From Pantanalinema sp. GBBB05 (GTDB lineage: Bacteria > Cyanobacteriota > Cyanobacteriia > Leptolyngbyales > Leptolyngbyaceae), in the NCBI GenBank assembly GCA_016743235.1, contig VRZD01000030.1, forward strand, positions 21,092-85,091: a stretch of 64,000 bases of DNA. Direction: 5' to 3'. This document shows positions 34,925 to 44,495 of this stretch, piece after piece (positions within the stretch are counted from its first letter, which is position 1; each line of letters opens with the position of its first letter). A program made the position numbers and the translations under genes. The notes beneath the pieces were generated by a model, which was not told the DNA's origin, did no database searches, and saw nothing but the letters and a program-made list of their open reading frames with translations.

Positions 34925-36196
34925 ATGAATTTGTCAGTATTAATCCTCGCCGCTCTCGGTATGGGGATCCTATTTGGAGCAGGTTTAACCGGATGGTTTC
35001 CAGAGGCGATCGTCCCAATTGATCACTATGTCTTAGCACCGATCGGGCGGGCATTTCTACGGGCTATTCAATTTGTCGTCGTACCGATCGTGTTCTCATC
35101 CTTAATTATGGGATTAACCCGCGTTCGGGATACCAATCAGGTAGGGCGGTATGTCATCAAGCTATTAACCAGTTATGTGCTAACCAGTGCGATCGCGGTT
35201 TGTTGGGGATTAACTGTTGGCTCACTCTTACATCCAGGAACGGGCATCACTGGCTTATCGATTAAAGCCGCTACCAATACCCACCAAAGCCAATCATTAG
35301 TCGATTGGTTAGTTAGTTTAATTCCCGTCAATCCGTTAGAGTCAATGAGCAATGGTAATTTGTTGCAAATCATTTTCTCAGCGGCTTTAGTTGGGATAGG
35401 AATTCAACTTACCGGGGAAAAGGCGGCACCTTTTCTCAACTTTGTTGAAAGTACATACATTATTTTTGAAAAGATTTTATTTTTAATTCTATATACAGCA
35501 CCAATAGGAGTCTTTGCTTTAATCAGCTCAGTTATTGCGACCCAAGGCTTTGGATTAATTACCCGGTTATTAATCTATATTCTGGGATTGCTTTTAGCAT
35601 TTAGCGTCATGATGGGATTTCATATCTGTATTTTGCTATTCCTCAAAGCTAAACCATTAGATTATTTCAAAAGCTTCTTTCCTACTTTCTCCTTATCCTT
35701 TGGGACAGCCAGCTCCAATGCCGTACTCCCCTTATCTCTACAAAATGCCGAAGAAGTATATGGTATGAATCCGACGATCGCAAGTTTTGCCATTCCATTA
35801 GGATCTGCTTTAAAGCGAGATGGTTCAGCCATTTACCAAAGTTTTAATGCTTTATTTATTGCGCAAATTTATCAAATTCCCTTAACACCACAACTGTTAT
35901 TATCCATTGCTCTCAGCACGTTGCTAGTGTCCTTCAGTACGGCTGGTGTGCCTGGGTCTGGCATTATTTCTATGACCACAGTGCTCGCAGCCGCCGGACT
36001 ACCCGTAGAGGGAGTAGCGATCGTGGCTGGGATCGATCGGATTACAGATGGGTTTAAAACCATCGTCAATGTGTCTAGCAATTTAGTCAATGCCGTGATC
36101 CTAAGCCGCTGGGAAGGAATTGACATTGGCTTACCGACAGCCATCAGTGACTTACGATCAGAAGTGACGACAAAAACGATCCGGGAAGAAGGTTAA
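34925..36196 (+). CDS. Dicarboxylate/amino acid:cation symporter
   Basis: A 423-residue secondary transporter of the DAACS family (GltP/DctA type), which imports glutamate, aspartate or C4-dicarboxylates with protons or sodium. About eight membrane segments plus two re-entrant hairpins are visible. The hallmark motifs are SFGTASSNAVLPLSL (the serine-rich HP1 tip), GSALKRDGSAIYQS, STAGVPGSGIISM (HP2) and IDRITDGFKTIVNVSSNLVNAV in the last helix, which normally reads DRxxDxxRTxxNVxGD. Lys-Thr here replaces the usual Arg-Thr, so substrate charge preference may differ. The ATG at 34925 is used because the longer frame begins at a non-standard ATT. It converges on the hydrolase-binding-protein fusion. 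Confidence 0.9.
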   Translation: MNLSVLILAALGMGILFGAGLTGWFPEAIVPIDHYVLAPIGRAFLRAIQFVVVPIVFSSLIMGLTRVRDTNQVGRYVIKLLTSYVLTSAIAVCWGLTVGSLLHPGTGITGLSIKAATNTHQSQSLVDWLVSLIPVNPLESMSNGNLLQIIFSAALVGIGIQLTGEKAAPFLNFVESTYIIFEKILFLILYTAPIGVFALISSVIATQGFGLITRLLIYILGLLLAFSVMMGFHICILLFLKAKPLDYFKSFFPTFSLSFGTASSNAVLPLSLQNAEEVYGMNPTIASFAIPLGSALKRDGSAIYQSFNALFIAQIYQIPLTPQLLLSIALSTLLVSFSTAGVPGSGIISMTTVLAAAGLPVEGVAIVAGIDRITDGFKTIVNVSSNLVNAVILSRWEGIDIGLPTAISDLRSEVTTKTIREEG

Positions 36197-36209
36197 GTCC
36201 TGTGAGTCT

Positions 36210-38726
36210 TTACCGATTAATGCAAGCATCCACATTTGCCACAGCATCTTGAAGTAAGCCGTTACTAAACCAGGTTTGGCGAACTTGCTTTGCCTGTTGA
36301 TCTAATAGAAAGCTATTTACAGTTTGCTGCCATTGAGTATCATTATTCGGCAAGATGAGACCATAAAAATCACACGTCAGAGGCTGTTTAGGCAGCAGAG
36401 CATATTGCTCGATCGCTAAATTCTGCCGCATAATCTCACCGGCTAATAGAACACTATCTCCAGCAAAAGCATCGATCATTCCTGTCGTTAATGCTTGTAC
36501 AGCTTCAGATCGTCCGGCTACTCCTTGAAAGTCAACGACCGTACTTTGAGGAAATTGTGTTCGGACAAATTGCTCGGTCAGACTGTCCTTTAAAACACCT
36601 ACTTTGTTGCCTGTTAGTGAGTTTGTCAAATTAATTTGATTAGTATTTGTCTGCTTGACTAAAAACTGCGTTCCTGCCGCAAAAAACGGATTAGAGAAGA
36701 CAACACCTGCTACCCCTCGACGAATCGTATTGGGTCCACATTCTAAATGAACGGTTTGATCTGCTACTAGTTGAAAGCGGTTTTCGAGCGTAGACTGGAG
36801 CTTCACAACTGCGATCGGAACCGAGGAATTGAGTTGACGTTGTAAGTAGTTCGCTAAGGTATCCACTAATGTGGAGCAATAGCCTGTCCACTGATCTTTT
36901 TGTGGATCAATGTAGCCGAATGGAGCTGCATCACTGCGAAATGCCACTTTCAGAGTGCCGGTACGTTGAATTTCCTGAACGATCGATTCCGGTCGTTGAG
37001 CTACTCGTTTACCGATCGGCGGCGGAACAATTGGTTCTGGAAGTGGATCGCCGTAAGCTGCCTGTAACTGTTGAGCAGTCAGCGATCGTACTAGCTTCAG
37101 TTTCAAGGGTTCCTGACCGTAGGCTTCGGCATAGGCAGAAGTCAGGTAGCGTAAATATTCGGGTCGATTTGCGACATAAGCATTAAAGAATGCCACGGAT
37201 AAAGCATAGATATACTGTCGTCCCAGGTTGGGTGCAGGGCTGCGGAGAATTCCCGGTAGACCCGCATTAATCTCATCAGTTGCCGTTGAGAAGTGAGTGC
37301 CGTTGACCATTAACGCCAAATATTTATTCGGCGTATTTAGCCACAAAAACGGATGCACTTGTTCTTCAGCAACCGGGGTGAATATATCCCGACTGCCCGC
37401 CATAATCATCGTCGGAATCTCGATCGTGCTCAGCCCTTCTGGTCCATACAGCACACTCGTTAAGGGATACGCCGCTAATACGGCCTTAATCCGTGGATCG
37501 GCAAAGCGATATTCCTGCGGTGGTAAGTAGCTGGCTCGGCACTGCAACAACACTGAAAAATTGAGGATGTGCTTATCAGGTACACATTCTTGGTTTAAGC
37601 GGGCTACATTCACTGTGGCACCTGCGACCGCCAACGCAGTCGTCGCGCCATAGGAGTTACCTAACATACCGATCTGCTGCATATTGATCTGGCTAGCAAG
37701 CTTCGGATCGTTGGCAACCATTTGTTCCAATTGATCCAGCATGTAAGAGATTTCGATCGGGCGATTCACGACCTCCATCGGGCTAATATCAACACTCAGG
37801 AATCCTTGTAAGTAAAGCTGACGATAGGGTAAATCACTGCCTAGATGTTCTGGAGCCGCGATCGCAAACCCGTAGGAAGCCAGATGTTTCAAGACATAAT
37901 CATAGGTTTCGCGGGTGGAGCCAAACCCATGACTCATCACAATCAAGGGCGCCGGTTGCGATAACCCTTCTGGCAAATACAGATCAACCGGCAGATTATA
38001 ATTTGTCGCTAATCCTTGCTGCGTTTGCCGCACTGCCGCGATCGGCAGGCTTAAAGTCGTTTTGGTAAAGCGATAGGGACCGGGCTGCCCTAAATCAGGC
38101 AGTTGTGAAGGATCAACCGCAGGTTCAGATGCCGCTTCTACTTTGGCTTGGCGATCGACTGCCTCGACTAAAGCCTCTCGATATTCAGGAACCGCTTTGA
38201 CCGTTTTGACGAGTGCCAAAATTGTGCCCAGATTGATCCGAATATCTTCGGTAGGGAAATAACGTAGAACATTTAATAATGTCAAACCATCTGGATCTTC
38301 CCCAGCTTGAATCATTGCTGACCGAATACCGTGGAAGCCGTTAACATCATATCGGGATTGAATAATTTCTCCCAATCGTCTGAGCAAAGCTTCGCCCATC
38401 TGTACTTGCAAAAACCGATCTAAGGTCAGGAATTCAACTTCTAATTTTGTCTGTAACCCTTTACGTAAAAGTGCCTGGGTTTTCGCATCTAACCGTCGCA
38501 CTACAAATGTTAATTCCGGTGTAGTAACTTTTCCTTCTTTAGCAAACGTCTCTAGAGCGTTGACAGAAATCGATCGCTCAAATGATCCCAACGATAATCG
38601 AATCCGTTCAGCACTTTCTGCGCGTTGAGGCAAGATGGCATTCGATAGTAATCCTAAGCTTGCAATACTGGCTGCCGCTAACCAATTGAGAAAGTGCGTT
38701 CTGTGTGCGATCGTCTGAGTGCCCAT
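36210..38726 (-). CDS. Fusion of alpha/beta hydrolase (DUF1400) and family 3 solute-binding protein
   Basis: An 838-residue exported protein with a signal peptide at about 1-40. Residues 42-165 match the DUF1400 region found before cyanobacterial hydrolases (AERIRLSLGSFERSISVNAL). A PAF-acetylhydrolase/dienelactone-type alpha/beta hydrolase follows (about 220-530): PLIVMSHGFGSTRETYDYVL, the nucleophile serine in GMLGNSYGATTALAVAG near 357, an aspartate candidate in AGSRDIFTP and a histidine in NGTHFS. From about 580 to 838 lies a periplasmic amino-acid-binding-type domain (TGTLKVAFRSDAAPFGYIDP, then VGVLKDSLTEQFVRTQFP). This makes a periplasmic enzyme joined to a ligand binder. No ABC permease is adjacent. 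The start is an ATG. Confidence 0.87.
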   Translation of the reverse strand: MGTQTIAHRTHFLNWLAAASIASLGLLSNAILPQRAESAERIRLSLGSFERSISVNALETFAKEGKVTTPELTFVVRRLDAKTQALLRKGLQTKLEVEFLTLDRFLQVQMGEALLRRLGEIIQSRYDVNGFHGIRSAMIQAGEDPDGLTLLNVLRYFPTEDIRINLGTILALVKTVKAVPEYREALVEAVDRQAKVEAASEPAVDPSQLPDLGQPGPYRFTKTTLSLPIAAVRQTQQGLATNYNLPVDLYLPEGLSQPAPLIVMSHGFGSTRETYDYVLKHLASYGFAIAAPEHLGSDLPYRQLYLQGFLSVDISPMEVVNRPIEISYMLDQLEQMVANDPKLASQINMQQIGMLGNSYGATTALAVAGATVNVARLNQECVPDKHILNFSVLLQCRASYLPPQEYRFADPRIKAVLAAYPLTSVLYGPEGLSTIEIPTMIMAGSRDIFTPVAEEQVHPFLWLNTPNKYLALMVNGTHFSTATDEINAGLPGILRSPAPNLGRQYIYALSVAFFNAYVANRPEYLRYLTSAYAEAYGQEPLKLKLVRSLTAQQLQAAYGDPLPEPIVPPPIGKRVAQRPESIVQEIQRTGTLKVAFRSDAAPFGYIDPQKDQWTGYCSTLVDTLANYLQRQLNSSVPIAVVKLQSTLENRFQLVADQTVHLECGPNTIRRGVAGVVFSNPFFAAGTQFLVKQTNTNQINLTNSLTGNKVGVLKDSLTEQFVRTQFPQSTVVDFQGVAGRSEAVQALTTGMIDAFAGDSVLLAGEIMRQNLAIEQYALLPKQPLTCDFYGLILPNNDTQWQQTVNSFLLDQQAKQVRQTWFSNGLLQDAVANVDACINR

Positions 38727-39299
38727 GCTTACCCTATATTGTTTAGCAACAGTCGTGATGCACTGTATAGTCTGCCATCCGTTCCGTCAAGCAATTTTGA
38801 ACAAGTATGAATCTCAATGAGGACTATACAAATAGCTCGAGTCAGAAATTCTAAATAGACTCCAGGCTGGTGCCCTCGAGTATTGGAGAGCTAGGAGTAG
38901 CGCATACCATAATATTGATTTTTAATAAGACCATTTCTAGAAGAATTGCTCCCCACAAATAGTAAGGGTTTGGCATTCGATCAATCGTCTTCACGATCGG
39001 TCAGAGATGATTTGCCAAGTGCTAAACCCGTATAGGGATAATATCTTTCTCAAAAATCTGCTAAGTCTCTATTTGATCGAGAGCAATTATACAGATTGCT
39101 AGTAATTATTAGCCTTGGTACAGAGAATTGAGTACTCCTATCCACTTACTAAATAAGTACGAATTCAACCTGACTGCTCATCCCTCTAGCTAAACGTTTA
39201 GGGGTACCTCAATTGATAATCTAATGTTTTATTCAATGATGATTGCTTAATTAGGTATGTCAATTTCGGCAGGTTTACTGTTTCGGAAATAAAACTATT
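38727..39299. other. Intergenic region, about 570 bases
   Basis: AT-rich and without a convincing frame. A palindromic TAAACGTTTA lies near 39190, within AGCTAAACGTTTAGGGG, which resembles one arm of the hairpin at 4869-4895. It may mark the end of the YetF-like transcript. Confidence 0.45.
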
Positions 39300-39836
39300 C
39301 TAGCCAATCCTTGGTCGAGACAACGACTGACCTTTAGCCATATCAGCAATCACACTAATATTACCATCCGGCTCCATAAATGCCTTTTTGACATCCTCAA
39401 TCTTCTCGACTCCCTGCTTACGAAGTTGTAACCTAAGTTCACTTTCGGTAATTAGTTCTCGGCGCATATTACGATAGATCATGCGACCATTTTTCACAAG
39501 TAGTAAAGGTGGGGCAGTTAGTACCCGTTGAATGCTGGGAAATTGATAGCCCAACCAATTCAGTAAATAACTCCAAAAAATAATTGTGCCGATTAGGATC
39601 AAGCCATCGGTGATTGAGGTGTAATCAGTTGCCATAGCATTCTGAGCCGCATTCGCAAACAGAATTACAACGAGCAAATCAGTGACGCCGACCGCTCCAA
39701 CCTGGCGACTCGGTAAGAATCTCAGCAAAGAGAACAAGGCTAAATAGACGATCGTTCCTCGTAAAAAGTGCTCAGTTAATGAGATATTTGGCACAAACAG
39801 TTTATGCCAATTAACAGTTAGCAGCAGATCTATCAT
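39300..39836 (-). CDS. YetF-like DUF421 membrane protein
   Basis: A 178-residue member of the DUF421 family. Three N-terminal membrane segments (IVYLALFSLLRFLPSR, TDLLVVILFANAAQNAM and GLILIGTIIFWSYLLNWLGY) are followed by a cytoplasmic domain (about 100-178) that contains APPLLLVKNGRMIYRNMRRE, LRLQLRKQGV and FMEPDGNISVI. The function of YetF proteins is not settled; roles in membrane or stress biology are proposed. Length and order are normal for the short form. The start is an ATG. It lies 115 bases downstream of the UvrD-type helicase gene on the same strand. Confidence 0.9.
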   Translation of the reverse strand: MIDLLLTVNWHKLFVPNISLTEHFLRGTIVYLALFSLLRFLPSRQVGAVGVTDLLVVILFANAAQNAMATDYTSITDGLILIGTIIFWSYLLNWLGYQFPSIQRVLTAPPLLLVKNGRMIYRNMRRELITESELRLQLRKQGVEKIEDVKKAFMEPDGNISVIADMAKGQSLSRPRIG

Positions 39837-39951
39837 TGTGTTTACTCAAGTGGAATTAGCAATCAAATGACAAATGTCGATCGCTTAACTCCTCAAATTA
39901 CTTGCTTCAGTATCTGCCTGTCTTCTAACAAAGGAATGAGTCTGGAAGCAG

Positions 39952-42237
39952 TTAAGACATAACTGCCTCCGGAAACTGCTGTCGCAAAGCAGGAATCACC
40001 GGGCAGGGTTTCCGATCCTCCAAGTTCTCTGGCTTATTCCAGGTAAATGGCGCTTTTTGGGCAGCCGACATCCACAACAATCGCTTCGCTCGGGTCATTG
40101 CCACATACAGCAAGCGAAATTCTTCTGCTGTCTTCAAGTTCTTTGCTTTTTCCCACGCCTCCACCACGTTCGGCAATGGAAATTGATCATGTAAACTCGC
40201 CCGAATTTGAGCCCGCGCCACTTCCGACAAGGTAAAGTCACCCAAAAACTGCCACTGTGGCGGAATTCGTACCGCATTTGGGATCATATTCTCATGCAGA
40301 AATGGCAGAAAAACATAATCCCAATCCAGCCCTTTGGCTTTGTGCATAGTGATAATCGTCAGTTGCCCACCAGCGGTATAGCGAGATTCCATGGCTTCTG
40401 CATCCACTGGCTCAAATCGCTCCGAAGCGACGATTTCACTTAACACACCTAATAATGCTGATAATGAGTGATTTCCAGTTGTTTGTTGCAGTAAGCGATC
40501 GGTCAGTTTATCCGCCGTTGCTAATTCACTTTGGTCATAGTCCAGGGTATACGCCAGAAACGGAATTAATTGATAGGTCGGCAATTCCAACCGTGCGCGT
40601 AACAGGCTCGTACAGTAGCGACGGGCTTGCAAGACGGCATCCGATTGAGGCGGCTCGATCGCACTGGGGTACAGAAACTGCTCCGGAAAAGCCACCAAAG
40701 CATTCAAATCTTGGGTAGGAATCAATCGGCGATCGACCAGTGTAGTTAAGGCGGCTTTCAGGTAATCCGGTGAATGCGGTCGATCGCAAAATTGCAGCAA
40801 CCGCAGGAGTTCAGCCGGGACATGGGATTGCCGATCGTGCTGCCCCACTTCATAAATCGGCATATCTTCACCATGCCAGCGCTTCAATTCTCTGGCAATA
40901 AATCGTCCTTGCTCATTGATCCGCACTAACACTGCTACCTGAGCCTGGGGATCTTGCTGAAACAACTGCATCACCCGTTGACCAATCAGTGCCACGGTTT
41001 GATAGACATCCTCAGGTCTGTACAATTCCAGACCCCGCCCTTCTGCTGCCGGATTGGCATTCGGTTGCGGATCGTCCGCCTCTACCGGGTCAATGGCTTG
41101 GGGTCGAAAGGGTTGCACGTTGCCCGCTAACTGCGATCGGTTGACCCACTGCAACATAAAATTGGCAGCCGTAATAATCCGGCGATTGCTCCGTCCTGCC
41201 TGGGTCATGGTGGCAAGGTGCTGCTGTTGCCGACAAGTATCACAAAATTCTCGAAAGTAAATGGGGTCAGCCGGAGTAAAGGTCGAGTTAATCGCCTGAT
41301 TTGGATCACCCACCCGAACGAGATTTAAGGACGCAGAATTCTCTGGATCATGCGGATCGGCAGCCAGAATTTCTAACAGTCGGGTTTGCAGAGGGCTAGA
41401 GTCCTGCGCTTCATCTTCAAACACACCAAACACTTGGTTCTGCCACAACTCCCGCACTGCCGGATCTTCCAATACCCGTAATGCGCCCAAAATCATCTCG
41501 TCATAGTCCATTAAATTGCGACTACGCAGTTGTGCCTGGTAAAACTCATATAATCCTGCCGCGATCGCCAGAATCTCATAATCTGGTGCAGATTCCTCTC
41601 CTTCACGGGTCGATCGCACTATCGCATCACGCCCCAGTTGGTACAGATCTTGCGGCAACAAGCCTGAACTTTTTGCCTCCCGGATTACCGTGTTCGCCAA
41701 ATCGGGTAAGACCTCCGTCCGTAACACGGACTGCCGCCGCAACCGCTCCGTTTCTTCGCCATCAAACTGCCGCCCTTCCAGCAACAATTGATATTGACGT
41801 GGATTTGCGGCTAACCACTGTTCCACACAGTTGCGAATCAACCGATGCCCTTTCTCTGGCGTAATCAACACACTGTCTGGATTCAAGCCGGACAATTCCA
41901 GATGACTCCGCGCGATCGACCAGGCCAACCCATGCAAGGTATGAACCGAAAAGCCACCAACCGGCAACGATAGCTGCTTCAGGTTGTCTCGAATTTTCGC
42001 CTTAATATTCGCAGCAGCGGATCGGGTAAAGGTCACAACGATCAATTGCCGTTTTTGATGGAGTTGATGCCGAGCGATCGCGATCGCCGCTGCCGCTGCC
42101 ATCCCGGTTGATTTCCCAGCCCCCGGTACGGCTGATACCGCCAACGTTCCGCCTTGCCAGTCAGCGAGTTCCTGTTGTCCTGGTCGGAGAGTTGCCCGGA
42201 GGTCAGCGATCGAGGGAGGAGGGGAGGAGAGCAGCAT
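39952..42237 (-). CDS. UvrD/PcrA-type superfamily 1 DNA helicase
   Basis: A 761-residue ATP-dependent helicase. Visible motifs in order are Ia/I AVPGAGKSTGMAAAA (Walker A), VTFTRSAAANIKAKI, FSVHTLHGLAW, VFEDEAQDSSPLQTRLLE (Walker B, DEAQ), RVGDPNQAINSTF (III), TIITMHKAKGLDWDYVFLPF (V) and LYVAMTRAKRLLWMS (VI). It resembles UvrD-like repair helicases rather than RecB, as no nuclease domain follows. A TTG start 15 codons upstream would add residues encoded by a purine-rich low-complexity stretch; the ATG at 42237 is preferred. The gene follows a DUF1824 gene and precedes a YetF-like gene. Confidence 0.93.
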   Translation of the reverse strand: MLLSSPPPSIADLRATLRPGQQELADWQGGTLAVSAVPGAGKSTGMAAAAAIAIARHQLHQKRQLIVVTFTRSAAANIKAKIRDNLKQLSLPVGGFSVHTLHGLAWSIARSHLELSGLNPDSVLITPEKGHRLIRNCVEQWLAANPRQYQLLLEGRQFDGEETERLRRQSVLRTEVLPDLANTVIREAKSSGLLPQDLYQLGRDAIVRSTREGEESAPDYEILAIAAGLYEFYQAQLRSRNLMDYDEMILGALRVLEDPAVRELWQNQVFGVFEDEAQDSSPLQTRLLEILAADPHDPENSASLNLVRVGDPNQAINSTFTPADPIYFREFCDTCRQQQHLATMTQAGRSNRRIITAANFMLQWVNRSQLAGNVQPFRPQAIDPVEADDPQPNANPAAEGRGLELYRPEDVYQTVALIGQRVMQLFQQDPQAQVAVLVRINEQGRFIARELKRWHGEDMPIYEVGQHDRQSHVPAELLRLLQFCDRPHSPDYLKAALTTLVDRRLIPTQDLNALVAFPEQFLYPSAIEPPQSDAVLQARRYCTSLLRARLELPTYQLIPFLAYTLDYDQSELATADKLTDRLLQQTTGNHSLSALLGVLSEIVASERFEPVDAEAMESRYTAGGQLTIITMHKAKGLDWDYVFLPFLHENMIPNAVRIPPQWQFLGDFTLSEVARAQIRASLHDQFPLPNVVEAWEKAKNLKTAEEFRLLYVAMTRAKRLLWMSAAQKAPFTWNKPENLEDRKPCPVIPALRQQFPEAVMS

Positions 42238-42285
42238 GGAAGGGAAGATAACGGAGATGAGGAGAATGGGAAAGCAAGCCAATCC

Positions 42286-42699
42286 TTAGAACAAATCTAG
42301 GGGCAAATGCCCGAAGGTTTCGTTCACATCCCCATCATAGGCAGATTGACAAGAAACCAGGACACCACGATGTTTTCCAACATAGGAATCGCTGTGACAG
42401 CGTCCGGTCTTCGGGTTGTACTTGACATAAACTATGCCTGCTAAGGCTGGAACCTCGGGAAACTCTTCATATCCCAAACCTGCCAAGTAGTGATGGAGAG
42501 CGGCAGTAGCTTGCTCAACGCTATCGGCACAAATACCAAAAATTTGGTAATCCGAATGGTTCGCGACTAATAACAGAGCCTGACGAGTGAGAGCTTGATC
42601 AGGAATTGCCTCGGGTGACAAGCGATCGAGGCAAGTAAATTGCCGCAATACGCTTTGAGCCTCTGCCAACGCTAACGTCACCGAATCTGAAGCCGCCAT
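42286..42699 (-). CDS. DUF1824 family protein
   Basis: A 137-residue soluble protein of a cyanobacteria-restricted family with unknown function. Diagnostic stretches are AEAQSVLRQFTCLDRL, ANHSDYQIFGICADSVEQA, VYVKYNPKTGRCHSDSYVG and the C-terminal NETFGHLPLDLF. It is full length for the family. The start is an ATG. It is upstream of the UvrD-type helicase, with a 48-base gap, and may be co-transcribed. Confidence 0.88.
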   Translation of the reverse strand: MAASDSVTLALAEAQSVLRQFTCLDRLSPEAIPDQALTRQALLLVANHSDYQIFGICADSVEQATAALHHYLAGLGYEEFPEVPALAGIVYVKYNPKTGRCHSDSYVGKHRGVLVSCQSAYDGDVNETFGHLPLDLF

Positions 42700-43163
42700 A
42701 TGAGTAATCCCCTATACAAACTCAATCAGCCTACCACCATCCCCTCTTCCCCTCACCTGCCTTATCTTCCCCATCTCCCTCCCCTACCCCATTTGTCTCA
42801 TCTCCCTTCTTTCAATCGACGGATTCTTATTGCTAAAGATGTGCAAGTGGCAATTTTTGTTATACTAAGCTCAACAGCTTATTGACGAAGATTCTCAATG
42901 TGGCTCTAGCCAGGAGGTATTTGCTTGTTGAGGGAACGAGTCCGACCTAACTTGCTAAATGATGTCGTTACATTGAATTTTATTTGGGTATGCTCAGCAA
43001 TAGAACTCGATAAATATGGAGTTATCTAATCGCTATTAGAGATCAAACCCTCACTGGGAGATGGTTTAGCCCTGAGCCAGGGTAATTCTCCTGAAAGACA
43101 AGTCGTGTATCTAGGCAGTCTCCGTATTTTTAAGTAAGAACTTTTCTCATTTGAAAAACATTG
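42700..43163. other. Intergenic region with pyrimidine-rich repeat
   Basis: About 460 bases. The left part (42731-42812) is a C/T-rich low-complexity tract of CCCCATCTCCC-type units. A frame that starts at 42700 runs through it (Pro/His/Leu-rich) and is not accepted. The remainder has no gene. Confidence 0.5.
42731..42812. repeat. Pyrimidine-rich low-complexity tract
   Basis: An almost pure C/T run with recurring CATCTCCC/CCTCATCTCCC units. Similar tracts lie on the other strand at about 42205-42285 and inside the mannosidase gene at 54427-54505, so it is a dispersed repeat type. Confidence 0.7.
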
Positions 43164-43430
43164 ATGGAATCCGTTAGTTCTCTCCCTTTAACCATTCCCG
43201 TTTTGACAATTTCTCGCTGCGATCGCTGGCAAGCCTGCCAACGGCTTCAAGAATTAGACATTCCCTGTGACTGCCGAGCCGATGGTCACTTACATGTAGA
43301 AGTTCATCATCCGCTCGTGTTGTTGCAATTACGCAGTGTCATTCAACAAATCACAGCTTCTAGAACCGAGTTAATCACCTGGTTAGAACGCTGCTGGCAC
43401 ACTCCCAACGCCTCTGATATCGATCCTTAA
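43164..43430 (+). CDS. Asr1405/Asl0597-like small protein
   Basis: An 88-residue cyanobacterial protein of unknown function. The run LTISRCDRWQACQRLQELDI, then PCDCRADGHLHVEV, and the C-terminal SRTELITWLERCW fit the small family named after Anabaena Asr1405/Asl0597. It is soluble, with four cysteines. The ATG at 43164 is used; a TTG one codon earlier is open. The Shine-Dalgarno sequence is weak. It lies 86 bases upstream of the 2Fe-2S protein gene on the same strand. Confidence 0.72.
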   Translation: MESVSSLPLTIPVLTISRCDRWQACQRLQELDIPCDCRADGHLHVEVHHPLVLLQLRSVIQQITASRTELITWLERCWHTPNASDIDP

Positions 43431-43516
43431 TTTAGTCTTGATATCAGTTGCCAAATCCGATCGATTAGCCTAACAATTTCGCGCTCTCCGTCCTTTTAGC
43501 CATCAGGATTTTGATC

Positions 43517-44149
43517 ATGGGTAAGAAGCACAAGCAAGTATCAGCCTTTCACCTAGAAGGACGATTCCTCGGATTTGCGCTGGAAGATGGCTATAAAATC
43601 AAGTGGTTAAATTTGCGGACGGCGGACGGTGAACATTGCATCAAGCTTTCTAAGGAAGCCCGGGCATCCGTCGGTCGAGTGCTAATGCCAGGTGATTGGG
43701 TGCAAGTCACTGGGGAGAAAGTCATTTACCTGGATACGAACGAGATTAAGTTCAAAGCCGATCGGATTGCCATGTCAGGGGTAACGCCATCGTCTCCAGG
43801 CCCAACGTTAGCCACGCCAGCCGCAAAACCAGCCACGATCGTCATGTGTCAGAAATCAGATTGCATGAAGCGAGGTGGAAAGGCAGTTTGTCAGGCATTA
43901 GCAGCTACGTTAAGCGATCGGGGTTTAACAGACCAAGTCACTGTGAAGGGAACAGGCTGCATGAAGCAGTGCAAGGCAGGACCGAACTTAGTAATGCCGA
44001 ATAAGCAGAGATATAGCCGGATCACAGCGAAAGAAATTCCAGCGTTGATCGACAAACATTTTCCAGCCGGACCGGCGGCGAAGTCCCCAATACCACCAGA
44101 TCCCCAAGCAACCGTAGCTCACCCACCCGAATTTGCGCCGATCGCTTAA
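43517..44149 (+). CDS. Thioredoxin-like 2Fe-2S ferredoxin domain protein
   Basis: A 210-residue protein. Residues about 1-92 form a basic, beta-rich domain (FHLEGRFLGFALEDGYKIKW and VLMPGDWVQVTGEKV) that could bind nucleic acid or act as an OB-like fold. A Pro/Ala linker follows, then a thioredoxin-like 2Fe-2S domain (about 108-175). Its cysteines are spaced C-x4-C (MCQKSDC) and C-x3-C (GCMKQC), the arrangement seen in NuoE/HoxE-type subunits. This combination is frequent in cyanobacteria; the redox partner is unknown. The ATG at 43517 has AGGA upstream. Confidence 0.85.
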   Translation: MGKKHKQVSAFHLEGRFLGFALEDGYKIKWLNLRTADGEHCIKLSKEARASVGRVLMPGDWVQVTGEKVIYLDTNEIKFKADRIAMSGVTPSSPGPTLATPAAKPATIVMCQKSDCMKRGGKAVCQALAATLSDRGLTDQVTVKGTGCMKQCKAGPNLVMPNKQRYSRITAKEIPALIDKHFPAGPAAKSPIPPDPQATVAHPPEFAPIA

Positions 44150-44495
44150 GCGTCTAATTTCACTTCAATCCACTCCAGGGTCAGCCTCAGCTCGAGACGC
44201 ATCACGACCATTCTTAATCATCAGCAATTTTTTTCTGCTGCTCCTGCCTAGCGCCCCCAGCATTGGGTAGCAGTCAGCGGGTCCATTCCTGGCATAGTCA
44301 GCTCAGTCATGTCCTCGATTGAAGGTAGGAACTCGCCATTTAGGCACATCAAGGTTTCGGCTGCTGAAACCCTACCTGTTTGGGCATGTTTGAACGCTCT
44401 GATTCGGGTAGAGTTAAATAGGAGTAACTTCCTATAAAGAATGATGAACTTCTGTGAGTAAACAGAGTTCCCGTTAAGTTTGGGGGAGATTGAGC
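44150..44495. other. Intergenic region upstream of the S2P-like protease
   Basis: About 350 bases with no coding frame. It should hold the protease promoter; a TATAAA element lies near 44433-44439 but has no well-placed -35 box. Confidence 0.45.

Noticed and set aside
34857..35054. A 65-codon minus-strand frame overlapping the symporter start
   Set aside because: It overlaps a well-supported transporter gene and has no conserved features.
41481..41864. A 127-codon plus-strand frame opposite the helicase gene
   Set aside because: The helicase motifs on the other strand are complete, and this frame shows no family character.
42700..42885. A 61-codon Pro/His/Leu-rich frame
   Set aside because: It is produced by a C/T-rich low-complexity tract.
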